DNA of 64,000 bases from Limnomonas spitsbergensis (GCA_037349105.1 JAYJMM010000107.1:434001-498000); one strand, 5' to 3'; positions 1-10,478 are shown, counted from the first letter of the stretch. Notes: generated by a model not told the origin, from the letters alone. Numbers and translations: made by a program.

Positions 1-288
1 GAAGGTGCCTATCTGACAATCAGAAGCAGAAGACAGCCGGTGCCCAATCAACACGTGTTATTTATTAATGATACGGTACGGTACCGGTATAATGGATTTA
101 ATTTATATGAACGCCCCTGAGCTGCTTCCTGAATCTAGAGGGGTGCAGTGCCGAGAGCCTCTGAGGGGGATCCTCAGCAAGGCAGCAAACCTGTTTTATT
201 TCGAGAGCCCCGCCTGCAAGTGCGCTGCATCGCAGCCTACAACCATGTGGGGTCCCAACCGCCTCGGGCTGCAGGACGAAAACACGAA

Positions 289-405
289 ACCCTTAACCCT
301 AACCGCCGCAGGCTACAGGACGAAGAACCCTTAACCCTAACCGCCGCAGGCTACAGGACGAAAAGCCCTAAACCCTGAACCAAACCGCCACAGGCTGCAG
401 GCCAA
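289..405. repeat. Degenerate ~36 bp tandem repeat containing CCCTAA-like blocks
   Basis: About three copies of a unit with CCCTTAACCCTAACC followed by GCCGCAGGCTACAGGACG. The block resembles plant or algal telomere repeat (CCCTAAA), but it is interrupted by unrelated sequence in every unit and decays at both ends. It is therefore an interspersed repeat, not a chromosome end. Confidence 0.55.
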
Positions 406-484
406 AGCACACAACCTCTCTCCAGACAGCAACGGACCTGGCAGCCTAAGGGAGTACGCAAATCAGCTCCCCTGACCCCGCCCT

Positions 485-530
485 CCTGCTCCCATCCACC
501 CACCCACCCACCCACCCACCCACCCACATA
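485..530. repeat. CCCA microsatellite
   Basis: About eleven near-perfect CCCA (ACCC) tetranucleotide units in non-coding sequence. Confidence 0.8.
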
Positions 531-810
531 TCCACGCCAGTCTCTTGAGCTAGGACAATACTTCAGTAGGGGGCGGCAGGGCGGCACCACCTGGGCTTCT
601 GCCCGGCCGCCCCTTTTGAACGGTCGTGGCGTTTCGGTCCCGCTTGCCCTGGGGGGCCAGCGGGACCCAAGCGCTGCGACCCTCCAACAGCCACAGACTG
701 AATCAGCAGTGCCTTGGGCACAGCTGTAACTGTGACTGAAACGAGATAGACAAACTGAAACAACTGTAATAACTGAAGTAACTGTAACTGAAATGAGCCA
801 GAAAACCGAC

Positions 811-1941
811 CTGCGCCTTTGCGGTAGCCCTCCGCCTCCCCGCGCTTCTCCCTGCCAAAGATGTCCTGCCCCATGTCCTTCCGGTGGTACGCCTCATCTT
901 CCTCAGTGGGCAGGCGGTGCAGCAGCGTGCAAGCTGAGCCCTGAGAGCAGCAGCCCCTGGGAACACGCGGGGTAGGCGGTGTGCATGGGGGCTTGCACGA
1001 GGCAGGGTAATGTATATTTAAACCGATGGTGTGTTTTGGGTTTTTCTGCGTGTCAGAGTGCTGCAGAGTAACTTGGGTAGGCCTCTGGTCAGCCACCACT
1101 GGGCGGATGAAGAAAAATTTGAACCGGCAGTATGCCGGTGGCCAAAGCAGCAGGTCTAGCTAACCAGGACCCTGGCCGTAGGCCATGATGTAGCTGAATT
1201 GTAGCTGATACACCTTCAAAGAAAGAGTGATGCACATGGGGGCCATGCATGCATGTATGCAAGCTTCATGCCCATGCCATGCATGATATATGCTCATGCA
1301 TGATCATGCCATGCAAGCTATATGCTCATGCCATGCACAGACACATGTGGGATCTCACAGCTTATGCAGTCCTTTCTGCCATGCGCATGCAACCATCAGC
1401 ATTTAAACGCACACTGCTCTTCCCAGCACGCCCTTACATGTGGGAGCATTGGCATCCCATGTCAAAGCCCTGCTCTCACTTTGAAAAGTACATGCAGAAC
1501 GTCATCTGCTTCGCTCCGCTACCGCGCGTGCGGCCCACATCCAGCTCCGGCCTGCAACGGTACTTGGAACGCTCCTTCTTGGCGTTCCTCCCAGATTCGC
1601 TGCGATCCATGCCTGCAAGTGAGGAGGTGAGACCGGCCGCGGTGGACGAAACAGTATCGGTTTCGTCTGAAGTACCAACGTGCCGTGTGCGTGCACGCGA
1701 CAAGCGTAAAAGCTCCGATGCAGAAACTCAAATTTGGATGAAAAAAGTATTCACCGCCCATCTTGTCCATGCGGCGCCCCGACCAAATGTTGTGCGAGGA
1801 GTGATCGCGTGACTCGACCTCGCGGTGCAGCGTGGACTCGTCCACCTGCCGCCTCGCTGGCCGGTTGATCCACCCCAGCTCCACCTGCTGCTTGTGCATT
1901 TCGTCTATGGCCGCGGTGTCCGCTCGCCCCGACCCAAGCAT
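811..1941 (-). CDS. CWC2: CWC2-like spliceosome component (5' three exons, partial)
   Basis: Minus-strand exons are 1941-1755, 1612-1480 and 956-811. Phases agree (1, then 2, then 1 at the open end), giving 155 codons from the ATG at 1941. The predicted protein has the conserved start region (GWINRPARRQV, then NIW) seen in yeast Cwc2. It then has a CCCH zinc finger spread over exons 2 and 3 (FCMYFSKGCCSQGSAC, then TLLHRLPTEEDE) and the following DIFGREK block. In yeast, Cwc2 belongs to the Prp19-associated complex and contacts U6 snRNA and intron RNA near the catalytic centre through this torus and finger module and an RRM. The RRM is not found at 1-810, so the gene is cut by the window edge or has a long intron. 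An exon upstream of the first ATG cannot be excluded. The family assignment rests on recognised motifs and is firm; the exact ends are inferred. Confidence 0.82.
1236..1345. repeat. ATGC-rich imperfect repeat in CWC2 intron 2
   Basis: Overlapping CATGC and GCATG words with variants such as GCTCATGCCATGCA, repeated with decay inside the intron between exons 2 and 3. No coding signal. Confidence 0.5.
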
Positions 1942-2299
1942 CCCTGCCAGCAACCCCAGCAGCTCTAACCCGTGTTCACAACCCTCACCTCAACCCTGCC
2001 GTTTTCCCCCTCGGTTAGAGCGGATTCACACCTGATTCACATCTACCGGTTTCGTATGGTTTCGCGTGGTTTCGCGTGGTTTCAGTTCGGTTCAGTTCGA
2101 CGAAACCACGCCAACTGAAACCGGCCTCGGACCACCAGTGTCAGTTCGCTGGTTTCGCAAGGTTGGCTGGATTCGCTTAGTTTCGTCACGATTCGTCGGC
2201 ATTACTCGCTGCGGTCTGCAAACCGCGCGCTGCTTTTCAAATCACGACTTCAATTACTATAGTTCTTTCTATATCTCCACCCACTAGTTGCCATGAAGG

Positions 2300-2826
2300 C
2301 TGTATGGTCTATGAGGCGGTCGTTTGCATCAGAAACTGCCATGAGGATGTTACAGTGGAAGTTCTTGTAGCACCAATATCTGTAGCCTCAAGGCCCTGCA
2401 TGCCTTGTGATTGGTCGAAACTCGAAAGCAGCCATCGATGGCACCAGCGCATCCAGGCATGTCTCCAAGTTCTTAGAAGTCTGCCATGACAGCTTTTAGG
2501 GCTGCTCCACGGGGAAACTTGATGTAGAGACGGGGAAAGATCTGGTTCATGGCCTCGATTGTGTCATGCAGTATTTTGTGCGCTGTTCGCTGGCCAACTC
2601 CAAATGTCTCCGCCAGAACCTTGACGTGCATTCCATGTGCAGGCCAGTACAAGGTCATGAACAATCGCTTTTCAGACGGTACATATTTCCGGAATTTAGT
2701 GTCATTCCTCTGCATGCAAGGATGGCCCTTGATCAAGCAGTGAACATCGTGGAATGTCTCCTTGTCTAGCCGGATCCACTTGTTGAACACATTTGCCCTC
2801 ATGCACACTATGCAACATACAGGCAC
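2300..2826 (-). pseudogene. PIF/Harbinger (DDE_Tnp_4-type) transposase remnant
   Basis: The minus-strand reading gives a helix-turn-helix-like block (FRKYVPSEKRLFMTLYWPA, then LAETFGVGQRTAHKIL) like the N-terminal part of HARBI1-type transposases. After a stop at about 2473 a different frame continues with PGCAGAIDGCF, which carries the first catalytic Asp of the DDE triad. A third frame then gives YWCYKNFHCNILMAVSDAN, matching the usual block that follows it. So at least two frameshifts and a stop are present, and the C-terminal D and E residues are missing. A further in-family stretch seems to lie at about 3262-3373, beyond the retroelement insertion. It is non-functional. Confidence 0.72.
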
Positions 2827-3262
2827 GAACCCCCTTAATCCCGGTATTTACCGGCCCATCGCCATCACTAGCGTGCTTTACCGGCTGTATGCCAGCATGC
2901 TCACTGCCATCACTGATGAGTGGGCGCGATTGCACGGCCACAACCCTCCTGAGCAGTTAAGTTTTCAACAGCGCCGTAGCACGCTCCAGGCTGCTTTCCT
3001 CCTCAGGCATGCAGTCCATGCTCAACGGGCAGCTGCAGGCCGTGGCAAGCTGCATGTGGCCTTTGTGGACTTCACAAAGGCCTATGACAGCGTGCCCCAG
3101 GAGCAGCTGTGGCGGCATTTATGCGAGCATCTTCACATGCCTGCATGCCTGTTACGCGCGGTGCAAGCGCTTTATGCCGGTGCAGTTTACACGCTCACTG
3201 ACGGCCACAAGCGCACTGGTCCTGTGCCTTGCACCAGAGGCATCAAGCAGGGCTGCCCCTGA
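2822..3262 (+). pseudogene. Non-LTR retrotransposon reverse transcriptase fragment
   Basis: The plus-strand frame shows the early RT motifs in order: NPGIYRPIAITSVLYRLY, then SFQQRRSTLQAAFLLRHA, then motif A VAFVDFTKAYDSVP, and the start of motif B, GIKQGCP. A stop follows before the (F/Y)xDD catalytic motif. The domain order and the NPG.YRPI entry are those of LINE-type elements. It begins exactly where the minus-strand transposase frame ends (about 2826). Both ends are truncated, and no poly(A) or target duplication is evident. It sits inside the Harbinger element, so it came later or was captured by it. Confidence 0.78.
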
Positions 3263-3702
3263 GTCATCAGGTCTCTTCAGCGCCCATGCAAATTTCACAG
3301 CAGTGGCTGGCAGGTCCACAACTTCGTTCATGACAGCCCAGACAAGGGTGAGGATCAGTGTCGAGTGGTGCATGCTGGGTATGAGTAATTAAGTAAGGGG
3401 AGCAAGAAATGGGCATTTCGAGGCATTGTGAAATTCCTACGATCGCAAAGTTTAGATTTTCTGATGTGAATTACATGAGAATGCAGGTTGCGAAACCACT
3501 CGCGAAACTGACGAACTGAACCGAACCGAACTCGACGAACCGAACTAGGTGTGAATTGGCTCTTACTTTGCCTTATTCTGCGGACACTCACAACGTCTCG
3601 GTTCCAAACTATTATCACAGAGCTTCAGGGATGTACCAGATTTATGGCCGTCATGACCCACATGTTCTACAACTCCGTTTTTATCCTAGTTTCATAGGAC
3701 GT

Positions 3703-3724
3703 GCATGCATGCATGCATGCATGC
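3703..3724. repeat. GCAT microsatellite
   Basis: Five to six perfect GCAT units. Confidence 0.8.
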
Positions 3725-3885
3725 AGAGAACAGCCGGTAAGACAGGCATGAGCTTCTGGAGCATTTACCTGGCTTTCCATTACGAATGGTTTCAACGACA
3801 TTTCCTTAGATTCACAACCTGATGCTGGTGGCTGTTTGAGAGGGCAAAGAGGTCCATTTAAGAAAATAATTGGAGTTGGATGCAT
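3725..3885. repeat. Dispersed repeat, copy 1 (partial)
   Basis: Shares blocks in the same order with 11847-12010: GCCGG(T/C)AAGACA, GGAGCATT, ACCTGGCTTTCCA, GATGGCTGTTTG(A/G)GAGGGC, AGAGGTCCATT and AATCATTGGAG-like sequence. It has no coding content, is probably part of a non-autonomous repeat family, and lies just outside the Harbinger element. Confidence 0.55.
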
Positions 3886-4504
3886 TGCATGGGAGGCGCG
3901 GCAGATATGACTGCCGCATGGCAGCCTCTCCTCCCCTTTAAGGAAATGAGGCACACCATCCTCTCATGCGGCCTGGGTTTCATGCATGCATGTCTGGTGC
4001 AGACACCTCCAAACCCGTCCATGCGTTGTCCCCTGCTTACCCCCTCTGCTATCCGCAGTTCCGCACCTGTCTGCCTCGCCAATGATTTACAGACTTGTGT
4101 TTTCCCTCTTGTTAGTGGGTATATTGGGGTTGGGAGGGCCCTGCTACCCCTCCTGTCCTGGGTCCTGAGGCTGCTATACCACCTTGGGTTGAGCAGGGCT
4201 GACTTGGTCCCCCTTCAATTCCCCCAATGAATGACGCCCTCGGCTCCCTCCTGACCCCTGTATCCCCATGACCCTTCGTCTACCTCGCCAATGATTTTAC
4301 ATATTGGTGCCTTGAATCTCTCAGCTCCATCCTTGACACCTGTAAAGAAAAAAGAAAGGTAGACACCGTGGGGGGCGTGAGAGTAAGGAAACAGCGCAGC
4401 CTGGGCCGAAGCCACATCCGCGCCGTTACCGTAGAGTTGACCCCTGTATCCCCATGACCCTTCATCCGCCCGCATTGCTCGCATCACCTCCCCGCTGCCT
4501 TGAT

Positions 4505-4870
4505 TGACCTCCAGGTTGCGGACCTGGGCGTCTGGGCCTGCCCCCTGAGATTGCGAAGTCTCAGCCAAGGCGCTATTTCCTGACCTCCCCATGTACTTCC
4601 TGGTACCTTCATGTTGCGGACATGGGCCTGCCCCCTGAGACTGTCAAAACGCTGTCAAATTCCATTTGAGGCGCTATCTCTTGATCCCCGTCATGTATGC
4701 CCTTCCACCTTCATGTTGCAGACCTGGGCCTGCCCCCTGAGACTGTCCAGACGCAGTCAAGGCGCTGTCCCCTGACCCTCCCCAAACACTCCTTGGCACC
4801 CCATGTTGCGGACCTGGGCCTGTCGCCTGCAACGTGAAGGCGCTGGGAAAGCCTTGCCAAGGCTGCCTTC
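4505..4870 (+). repeat. Four decayed copies of the 5' part of the DEAD-box Q-motif exon
   Basis: Around 4509, 4612, 4709 and 4803 the text GTTGCGGACCTGGGCCTG, then CC.CCTGAGACTGTC, then a GGCGCTG-containing tail recurs with small changes. It matches the start of the exon at 4986 (GGCCTGTCCCCCGAGACAGTC, in part). The copies contain stops and indels and are not exons themselves. The spacing is about 95-100 bp. Confidence 0.65.
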
Positions 4871-4985
4871 CCCTGACCCTCCCCATACATGCAATGCACG
4901 CCTCAGGGCGGATCGTTTATTTTCAGTTATTTAATGATTGGCACCTTCAACCTGACCACCCCCTGCATCTCTGGCGCCCTACTTA

Positions 4986-5084
4986 TTCAACTTTGGCCTG
5001 TCCCCCGAGACAGTCAAGGCGCTGGAGAAGCGTGGCATCACGTCCCTATCCGCCATCCAGAAGGCCTTTTTCCTGCCCGCCTGG
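4986..5084 (+). pseudogene. Orphan exon encoding a DEAD-box RNA helicase Q motif
   Basis: A 99-base open stretch encodes FNFGLSPETVKALEKRG followed by ITSLSAIQKAFFLPAW, then a donor-like GTAGGA. It has the conserved upstream aromatic, the GIT.L..IQ core and the invariant Gln of the Q motif. It resembles the chloroplast RH3 type (SPETV.AL.KRGIT..FPIQ). I found neither the Walker A exon that should follow nor any other helicase exon in the window. Reading upstream, an in-frame TGA lies 39 bases before the first Phe codon, with no AG acceptor between. It may be a relic exon, or part of a gene whose other exons are far away. Decayed copies lie on both sides. Confidence 0.5.
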
Positions 5085-5560
5085 GTAGGAGGCAGTGTGT
5101 CGCTAACTAGTGAAGGGTTTTGGGGCTAAGGTTTTCCATAATGGAAGCTGTCTTTCAGTGTAAGTTGGGGTTTCAGGTCCAGGGTTGAGGGCTTCAGTTG
5201 GCCATTAAGAAGGCCGTGTGCCTGTCTGCCCAAGTAAGAGGTAGTGTGTGCGATGCCCATCTAAGGTTTGAAGTTCGCCATACAGGATGCTGTGTTCCAG
5301 TGTACGTCAGGGCAAAGGATTAAGCGTTGCAGGCTTTAGTTGGCCATCCGAAAGACCGTTTTCATGCCTGCCCAGGTACGAGGCTGTGTGCGATGTGCCT
5401 AGTGAAGGTTTCAGGGGGGTGAGAAACAAGGATCACCACACATCAAGCGAAAAAACTATTTAGTTCAGGGTTGCAAGCTTTACTTGGTGTTTCATAAGGC
5501 CATTTTCCTGCCCTTCCGACGGGTTACAAGCTACGTGCGTTGTGACTAGTGAAGGGTTGA
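5085..5560 (+). repeat. Decayed copies of the DEAD-box exon 3' edge plus donor
   Basis: Around 5205, 5345 and 5490 the end of the exon and its donor recur: GGCC.T..GAA.G.CC, then (T/C)CTGCCC, then a GTA(A/C)GAGG-like donor and CAGTGTG or GCTGTGTG. Between them is a shared TAGTGAAGG(G/T)TT block. The unit is about 140 bp and each copy is degenerate. Confidence 0.6.
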
Positions 5561-7140
5561 GAGGGTTGAGCTATTACCGGTATTACGGCTTTTGGCTGGG
5601 GGGACCATGCCCGCACCTCACCCCATGCGTGGGGGGTATGGTATATTTGATCTCCACCAAGATGTTGATTGAAAGGGAACCAATTCACAAGCCACGAGTT
5701 TTGTGCGTTTAATGTACAAACTCCCGGTAGTTCCCTTGATGATTGCTTTTGCTCAAAAATTCTAGACACGGAAGACAAGGGGTCCAGCAAGGCAGCAGAA
5801 GCTCATGGCCTGTGGTTTGGAATAAGGAAGCATCTGAAATCAGTTCTGTACGAGGGGTTCCCGATATTCCCCCCTCCCCCACGTACCACACGTCTCGGAC
5901 CCTAGCTCTTTCTGCATAGACAGTTTTTGCTGCACTGTGAATTGTGATGCTAGCCAACTGCAGGTAGGGTGCGCAGGCAAACTTGAGGGCAAGCATCAAG
6001 GCTGGTTTGGGCATTAAAAGCATTGGAAACCGGTGCAGCCTGAACAGCTGCTCCACAAGAAGTCAACTAATCGCTAGCGGAGATCTCGAGGCAATTCCGC
6101 CATCTCTGTGCATCGCCATTGCGGGATACGCGAGGTGTTGCCTGCAGAAACGGCAGTAGAAACCAGCCAGAGCATGCACAGTCACCATGCAAGTGACATC
6201 GCAGATCACTCAGGCGAGTGGCGGAGAGAGGCGATATAGCAGCTCTGGCAGATCATACAATCTAGGCAGTAGAAAACTAGGCGCTCCGACGCTATCGTCG
6301 AGAATGCCCGACTGTGGCCTTAAGTCCCGCAGGCGGTCCAAAAGCGACCTCCTGTGACCACAGAGGCACAAAGTGGCAGAAGCAGCCTGATCAGCTGTTT
6401 GCTGTCACACCCCGAGGGATGTTGTTCTGATCTAGATTTGTATATCTTGCAAATCTGCCTTGGAGGCTCTCCCGAGGGCCCCTTTTGGCCTAAAGATCTG
6501 GGACGTAGTCCCACAACTATTGGCCCACCAACAGGTCTTGCAAAGGCATGTTGATCTGATGTGCTACCTGGTCATCCCCCAGATCCCGATCGCGGCACTC
6601 CGACCTGAAGTGGTGGTGGTGCTATCAACTGTAATTCCTGTCAATTGGAGTTTTAGGTTTTGAAGTCAGGGATCTCACCCAGGCTTACACCTTGGGCCAG
6701 GAATATTTCCAGACCTGAGCTGTTTAATGCTTACCTTTGGATATCCAGAGACATCCCGAGGGGCCGCTGTCCTACTGAGTAGGACTACTGTAGGCGGCTG
6801 TGGCCGAGCAAGGATGCTCCCATTTACCGCTAGGCAGTTTAGATCCGCCCCATAGTGGACTGTCCGGCTTTGACAAAATTAAGCTCTCAGCCCCCAGCAT
6901 CGTATATCCGGCCCACTGGCAGGGCTGTGTCACCTGTCACCGCCTCCTGATCTTACATTGCTCGGATCCTGAAATGACCTTTGACTTTTTCCCTGCAAAA
7001 AAGCCTGACCACGCAAGCCTTATCCAGGCTGCATTGGGAAGAAGGTGCAGAAAGCATCAGAGTATTGGTGGCACACTACCACAATAAGTCGTGAGGGTGG
7101 AAAAGCAACGGAAGTACGTATGTTCGGGTGATTCTGCTGG
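5561..7140. other. Gene-free stretch
   Basis: No exon, RNA gene or clear repeat recognised. Short open frames here are composition-driven and have no family motifs. Confidence 0.4.
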
Positions 7141-7144
7141 ATCA

Positions 7145-7600
7145 AGTTTAAATTAAGCCCCTTACGACTGATTCTGATCATTCTGCTCTTCTGATTGACT
7201 GAGGCTGCCTTAGGCCTGATTTTAACATTCTGGTCATTCTGCTCTTCTGATTGACTGAGGCTACCTTCGGGCTGATTTTAACATTCTGGTCATTCTGCTC
7301 TTCTGATTGACTGAGGCTACCTTCGGGCTGATTCTGCCATTCTGGTCCTTATACTCTTCTGATTGACTGAGGCTACCTTCGGGCTGATTCTGCCATTCTG
7401 GTCCTTATACTCTTCTGATTGACTGAGGCTGCCTTCGGGCTGATTCTGTCATTCTAATCATTCTGCCCTCAACAATGATTGTGTCTCTCTTACGGCTGAT
7501 TCTGCCATTCTGGTCATTATGCTCTTCTGATTGACTGAGGCTCCCTTACGGCTGATTTCGCCATTCTGGTCATTCTGCCCTCACGATTGACTTTGGCTCC
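7145..7600. repeat. ~56 bp minisatellite
   Basis: About seven to eight units of GATTGACTGAGGCT, then (A/G/C)CCTT.(G/C)GGCTGATT, then a CATTCTGGTC.TTAT or CATTCTG block and CTCTTCT. Units differ by a few bases, with the least conserved copies at the right end. It is intergenic. Confidence 0.85.
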
Positions 7601-8029
7601 CGGGGAAGGTACCATGTGGCTTCACTCGGTATGGTACCTCATCACGCGGGGACCCCGTGCCTTGCCTAGCAGCCGCTTGCAACAAAAAGGTGCCCGAGTC
7701 TCAGTCCTGCCGGTATTGCAAGATACACTACCAGACGGGGCTGGACTGTAACATCAAATTACACCGCCAAGTCGCCAACAGTTCGAGAAGTTGCAACCAG
7801 CCCCGCAACCGCCAGTAGTGCCACAACATGTGCAACAACAGCTCTTCATGTTGCAGCAGCCTGCATTCCATCATCTCCGTGCATGCCTTTCTTGCTTAGG
7901 ACATGCTGCGTAATGCTGCCCAGATGGCTGCCCAGATTGAGAAGACCTTGCAGGAGATGGCTGTGTGGCAGTGTATTGGGACACAGAGAAGCGTAGCAGA
8001 GGTGCTCATGATGCCGGACTTCGCATCTG

Positions 8030-8250
8030 TCAGTTTGGAAATGCCCTAATCATGTGCTAATTAAGCTAGGTTCGAGAGCAGATATCGTAATCCAACCTTT
8101 CCGACCGGCTGTTCTTAATTTTCTGTTGGCACCAGCCCACCTACCCATGATTGCATGCTGATCGGACTTCGCATCTCTAAGTTGACCCCTTTTAAGTTTT
8201 TTTTTTTTTTTTTCATGATGTAAGTTTTGAAATGCCCTGATCATATACTC
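8030..8250. repeat. Left flanking copy of a ~150-200 bp dispersed repeat
   Basis: The block with GACCGGCTGTTCTTAATTTT, ACCAGCCCA.CTACCCATGAT, ATCGGACTTCGCAT and TGACCCCTTTTAAGT recurs at about 9335-9480. The shorter part GGTTC.AGAGCAGAT.T, then AA(T/C)CCAACCTTTCCG, recurs at 8262-8296 and more weakly at 10050-10075. The two copies bracket the 92 bp array. A T(15) tract lies at about 8198-8212. Confidence 0.7.
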
Positions 8251-8426
8251 ATTAAGCTAGGTTCAAGAGCAGATGTACTAATTCAACCTTTCCGAACATT
8301 CGTGCTGCTTTGCCAGGCAGAAAACAGATGGACTCGGGTCCTGCGCCAACTGACAACTGCTGGTGGCGTGCATGACAGTGCATCCTGGATAAGGCGTCTC
8401 GGGATTGCTGTGTTGGTAGAATTGCT

Positions 8427-9265
8427 CTGGCCTGGTGCTCTGGCTGCCAGTTGTTGACATCCATGCTTGAGCAGGTGTTGCAGCCCTTTGATATTTGAAC
8501 TCAGGCCACTCGAAAGAAACAGCTAGTGCTCTGGCTTCCAGTTGTTGCCTGCCATGCATGAGCTGGTGTGTGCAGCCCTCTGATATTTGAACTCAGGCCA
8601 CTCGAAAGAAACAGCCAGTGCTCTGGCTGCCAGTTGTTGCCTGCCATGCTTGAGCTGGTGTGTGCAGCCCTTTGATATTTGTGACTCGGGCCACTAGAAA
8701 GAAACAGCAAGTGCTCTGGCTGCCAGTTGTTGCCAGCCATGCTTGAGCTGGTGTGTGCAGCCCTTTGATATTTGTAACTCGGGCCACTCGAAAGAAACAG
8801 CTAGTGCTCTGGCTTCCAGTTGTTGCCTGCCATGCATGAGCTGGTGTGTGCAGCCCTCTGATATTTGAACTCAGGCAAAGTGCTCTGGCTGCCAGTTGTT
8901 GCCAGCCATGCTTGAGCAGGTGTTGCAGCCCTCTGACATTTGTAACTCAGGCCACTAAAAAGAAACAACAAGTGCTCTGGCTGCCAGTTGATTGAGCAGG
9001 TGTTGCAGCCCTCTGACATTTGAACTAAGGACACTAGAAAGAAAAAGCTAATGCTCTGGCTGCAAGTTGTAGCCAGCCGTGCTTGAGCAGGTGTCGCTCT
9101 GATATCTGCAACTCAGGCCACTCGAAAGAAACAGCTAGTGCTCTGGCTTCCAGTTGTTGCCAGCCATGCCTGAGCACGTGTTGCAGCCCTCTGACATTTG
9201 TAACTCATGCCACTAGAAAGAAGAAGCTAGTGCTCTGGCTGCCAGTTGTTGCCATCCATGCTTGA
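8427..9265. repeat. ~92 bp minisatellite
   Basis: About nine units: GTGCTCTGGCTGCCAGTTG, TTGCC.GCCATGC.TGAGC, then GTGTTGCAGCCCT(C/T)TGA, ATTTG.AACTC, GGCCACT and AAAGAAAC. Several units are shortened. Long minus-strand open frames here only reflect the repeat. Confidence 0.85.
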
Positions 9266-9334
9266 GCCCGGTCACAGACATGCGTGTTCTCGCATCTATG
9301 CATCAGAAGGGGTGTCAGGATGGGCCGTGATATC

Positions 9335-9480
9335 GGGATCCGACCGGCTGTTCTTAATTTTCTGTTCTGACCAGCCCATCTACCCATGATCGCATGCCCA
9401 TCGGACTTCGCATTTTTAAGCTGACCCCTTTTAAGTCTGTTCATGATGAAAGTTTGGAAATTCCCTAAACATCTTGCACG
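9335..9480. repeat. Right flanking copy of the dispersed repeat
   Basis: Direct-orientation partner of the copy at 8030-8250, about 85-90 percent alike by eye. Together with the 92 bp array it may be one composite, possibly mobile, unit. Confidence 0.65.
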
Positions 9481-10083
9481 CCAGCCTACGTCCGGTGCTT
9501 GCAGGTTTTAGGCGGACTTCTACACGGGGCAGTCGCGTGACATGACGTTTGACTGGTCGGTAGCTTCTTGTCGGGCGGAGGGGGAGCTTCCGACACGCTA
9601 GCCAGCACATCCCCCGAACGAACGACCCACCACCGACGTCAGGGATATCAGCATCGCAACTTGCAAACAAAGGACTCGGTCCATTCTGGTATTGATTCAT
9701 TTCGTTAGCTATTGCTAAGTGAAGCCTCCAGATCCGAACCCTATAGAGAAGATCCCTCTGTCTGTGGCAATTAGTTCCTGGCCACAGGAAACTTGCTGTG
9801 GCGATTGGGCGATTGTGGCGATCCGAATCGTCAGCAGTCAGGCACCCCGTCCCCTCAGAGAATCGAGGTTCGCGCTCCGGCCACAGGACTGACATAACTA
9901 TCACCGAAAAAATCGCAAAAATGCGCGCTTTCGATCGCAATCGCTCCCGAGGCCAACGGTGCCGTCTCCCAAGTCTTCAAAATTTGGTGGTTTCGGGGGG
10001 CCAATGCTCGCTACAGTGACTGGCGTTATCATATACAAATTACGGTAAGCTAAGACTCAACAGCAGATGTCCTAATTCAACAT
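9481..10083. other. Gene-free stretch
   Basis: A minus-strand open frame of 169 codons (9940-9431) has no recognisable motif. Its left part lies in the dispersed repeat, so I do not call it a gene. Confidence 0.4.
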
Positions 10084-10478
10084 AGAGGACTGGCCTCAGA
10101 GCTACCCGGGAGCGCGTGCCGAAGGGCAAAGTAAGGGACTGGGCTGTCACAAAAATAAAGTGCCACAATGACCTGAATCTAGCAGAATCAGCATATGCCC
10201 ATATGAGCACAAAAAATCAGTGACTTTTTCCAACAAATCTGAAAATTTTGGTCCTGCCCACTAGAGGACTGGCCTCAAAGCTAGCCGGGAGCGTGCACGA
10301 AGGGCAAAGCGAGGGACTGGGCTGTCACAAAAATGAAGTTGACACAATAACCTGAATCTAGCAGAATCAGCTCAGGCCCTTCTAAGCACATAAAAGCAGT
10401 GACTTTTTCCAACAAATCTGAAAATGTTGGTCCTGCCCACAAGAGGAGTGGCCGCAAAGCTTTAGCCGGGAGCGCGCG
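10084..10478. repeat. ~179 bp direct repeat, two copies plus a partial third
   Basis: Copies begin with AGAGGACTGGCCTCA at 10084 and 10263, and a degenerate start AGAGGAGTGGCCGCAAAG lies at 10442. Both full copies include AGGGACTGGGCTGTCAC, TGAATCTAGCAGAATCAG and CAGTGACTTTTTCCAACAAA. They are non-coding. Confidence 0.85.

Larger units (their letters stand above)
1..810. other. Region downstream of CWC2 exon 3, no coding exon recognised
   Basis: This stretch follows the last visible CWC2 exon on the minus strand. I looked for the RRM that should follow the zinc finger and did not find it. It holds a degenerate CCCTAA-bearing repeat (about 289-405), a CCCA microsatellite (about 485-530) and short TAACTG-type repeats (about 725-790). 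It is probably intron, with the rest of the gene beyond the left edge. Confidence 0.4.
2018..3562 (-). mobile_element. PIF/Harbinger-type DNA transposon, degenerate, with nested retroelement fragment
   Basis: The element is bounded by an inverted terminal repeat: GAGCGGATTCACACCT at the left end and, read on the other strand, GAGCCAATTCACACCT at the right end. It is flanked on both sides by TTA (2015-2017 and 3563-3565), the three-base target duplication typical of PIF/Harbinger. Subterminal regions on both sides are rich in GTTCGGTTC and GGTTTCGCG words in opposite orientation. Inside is a broken transposase on the minus strand, interrupted at about 2822-3262 by reverse-transcriptase coding sequence on the plus strand. 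Its length of 1.5 kb is short for an autonomous element, and it cannot make a transposase. Termini, target duplication and transposase remnant agree, so the superfamily call is fairly safe. Confidence 0.8.

Noticed and set aside
1..410. Chromosome end at the left edge
   Set aside because: The CCCTAA blocks are interrupted in every unit and are followed inward and outward by ordinary sequence.
1249..1812. 187-codon plus-strand frame
   Set aside because: Antisense to CWC2 exons 1-2 and an ATGC-rich repeat; no motifs.
8501..9034. Minus-strand frames repeating WQATTGSQS or NNWQPEH
   Set aside because: Translation of the 92 bp array with shifting frames and stops.
9431..9940. 169-codon minus-strand frame
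   Set aside because: Part lies in a dispersed repeat. No motif, no start or splice support.
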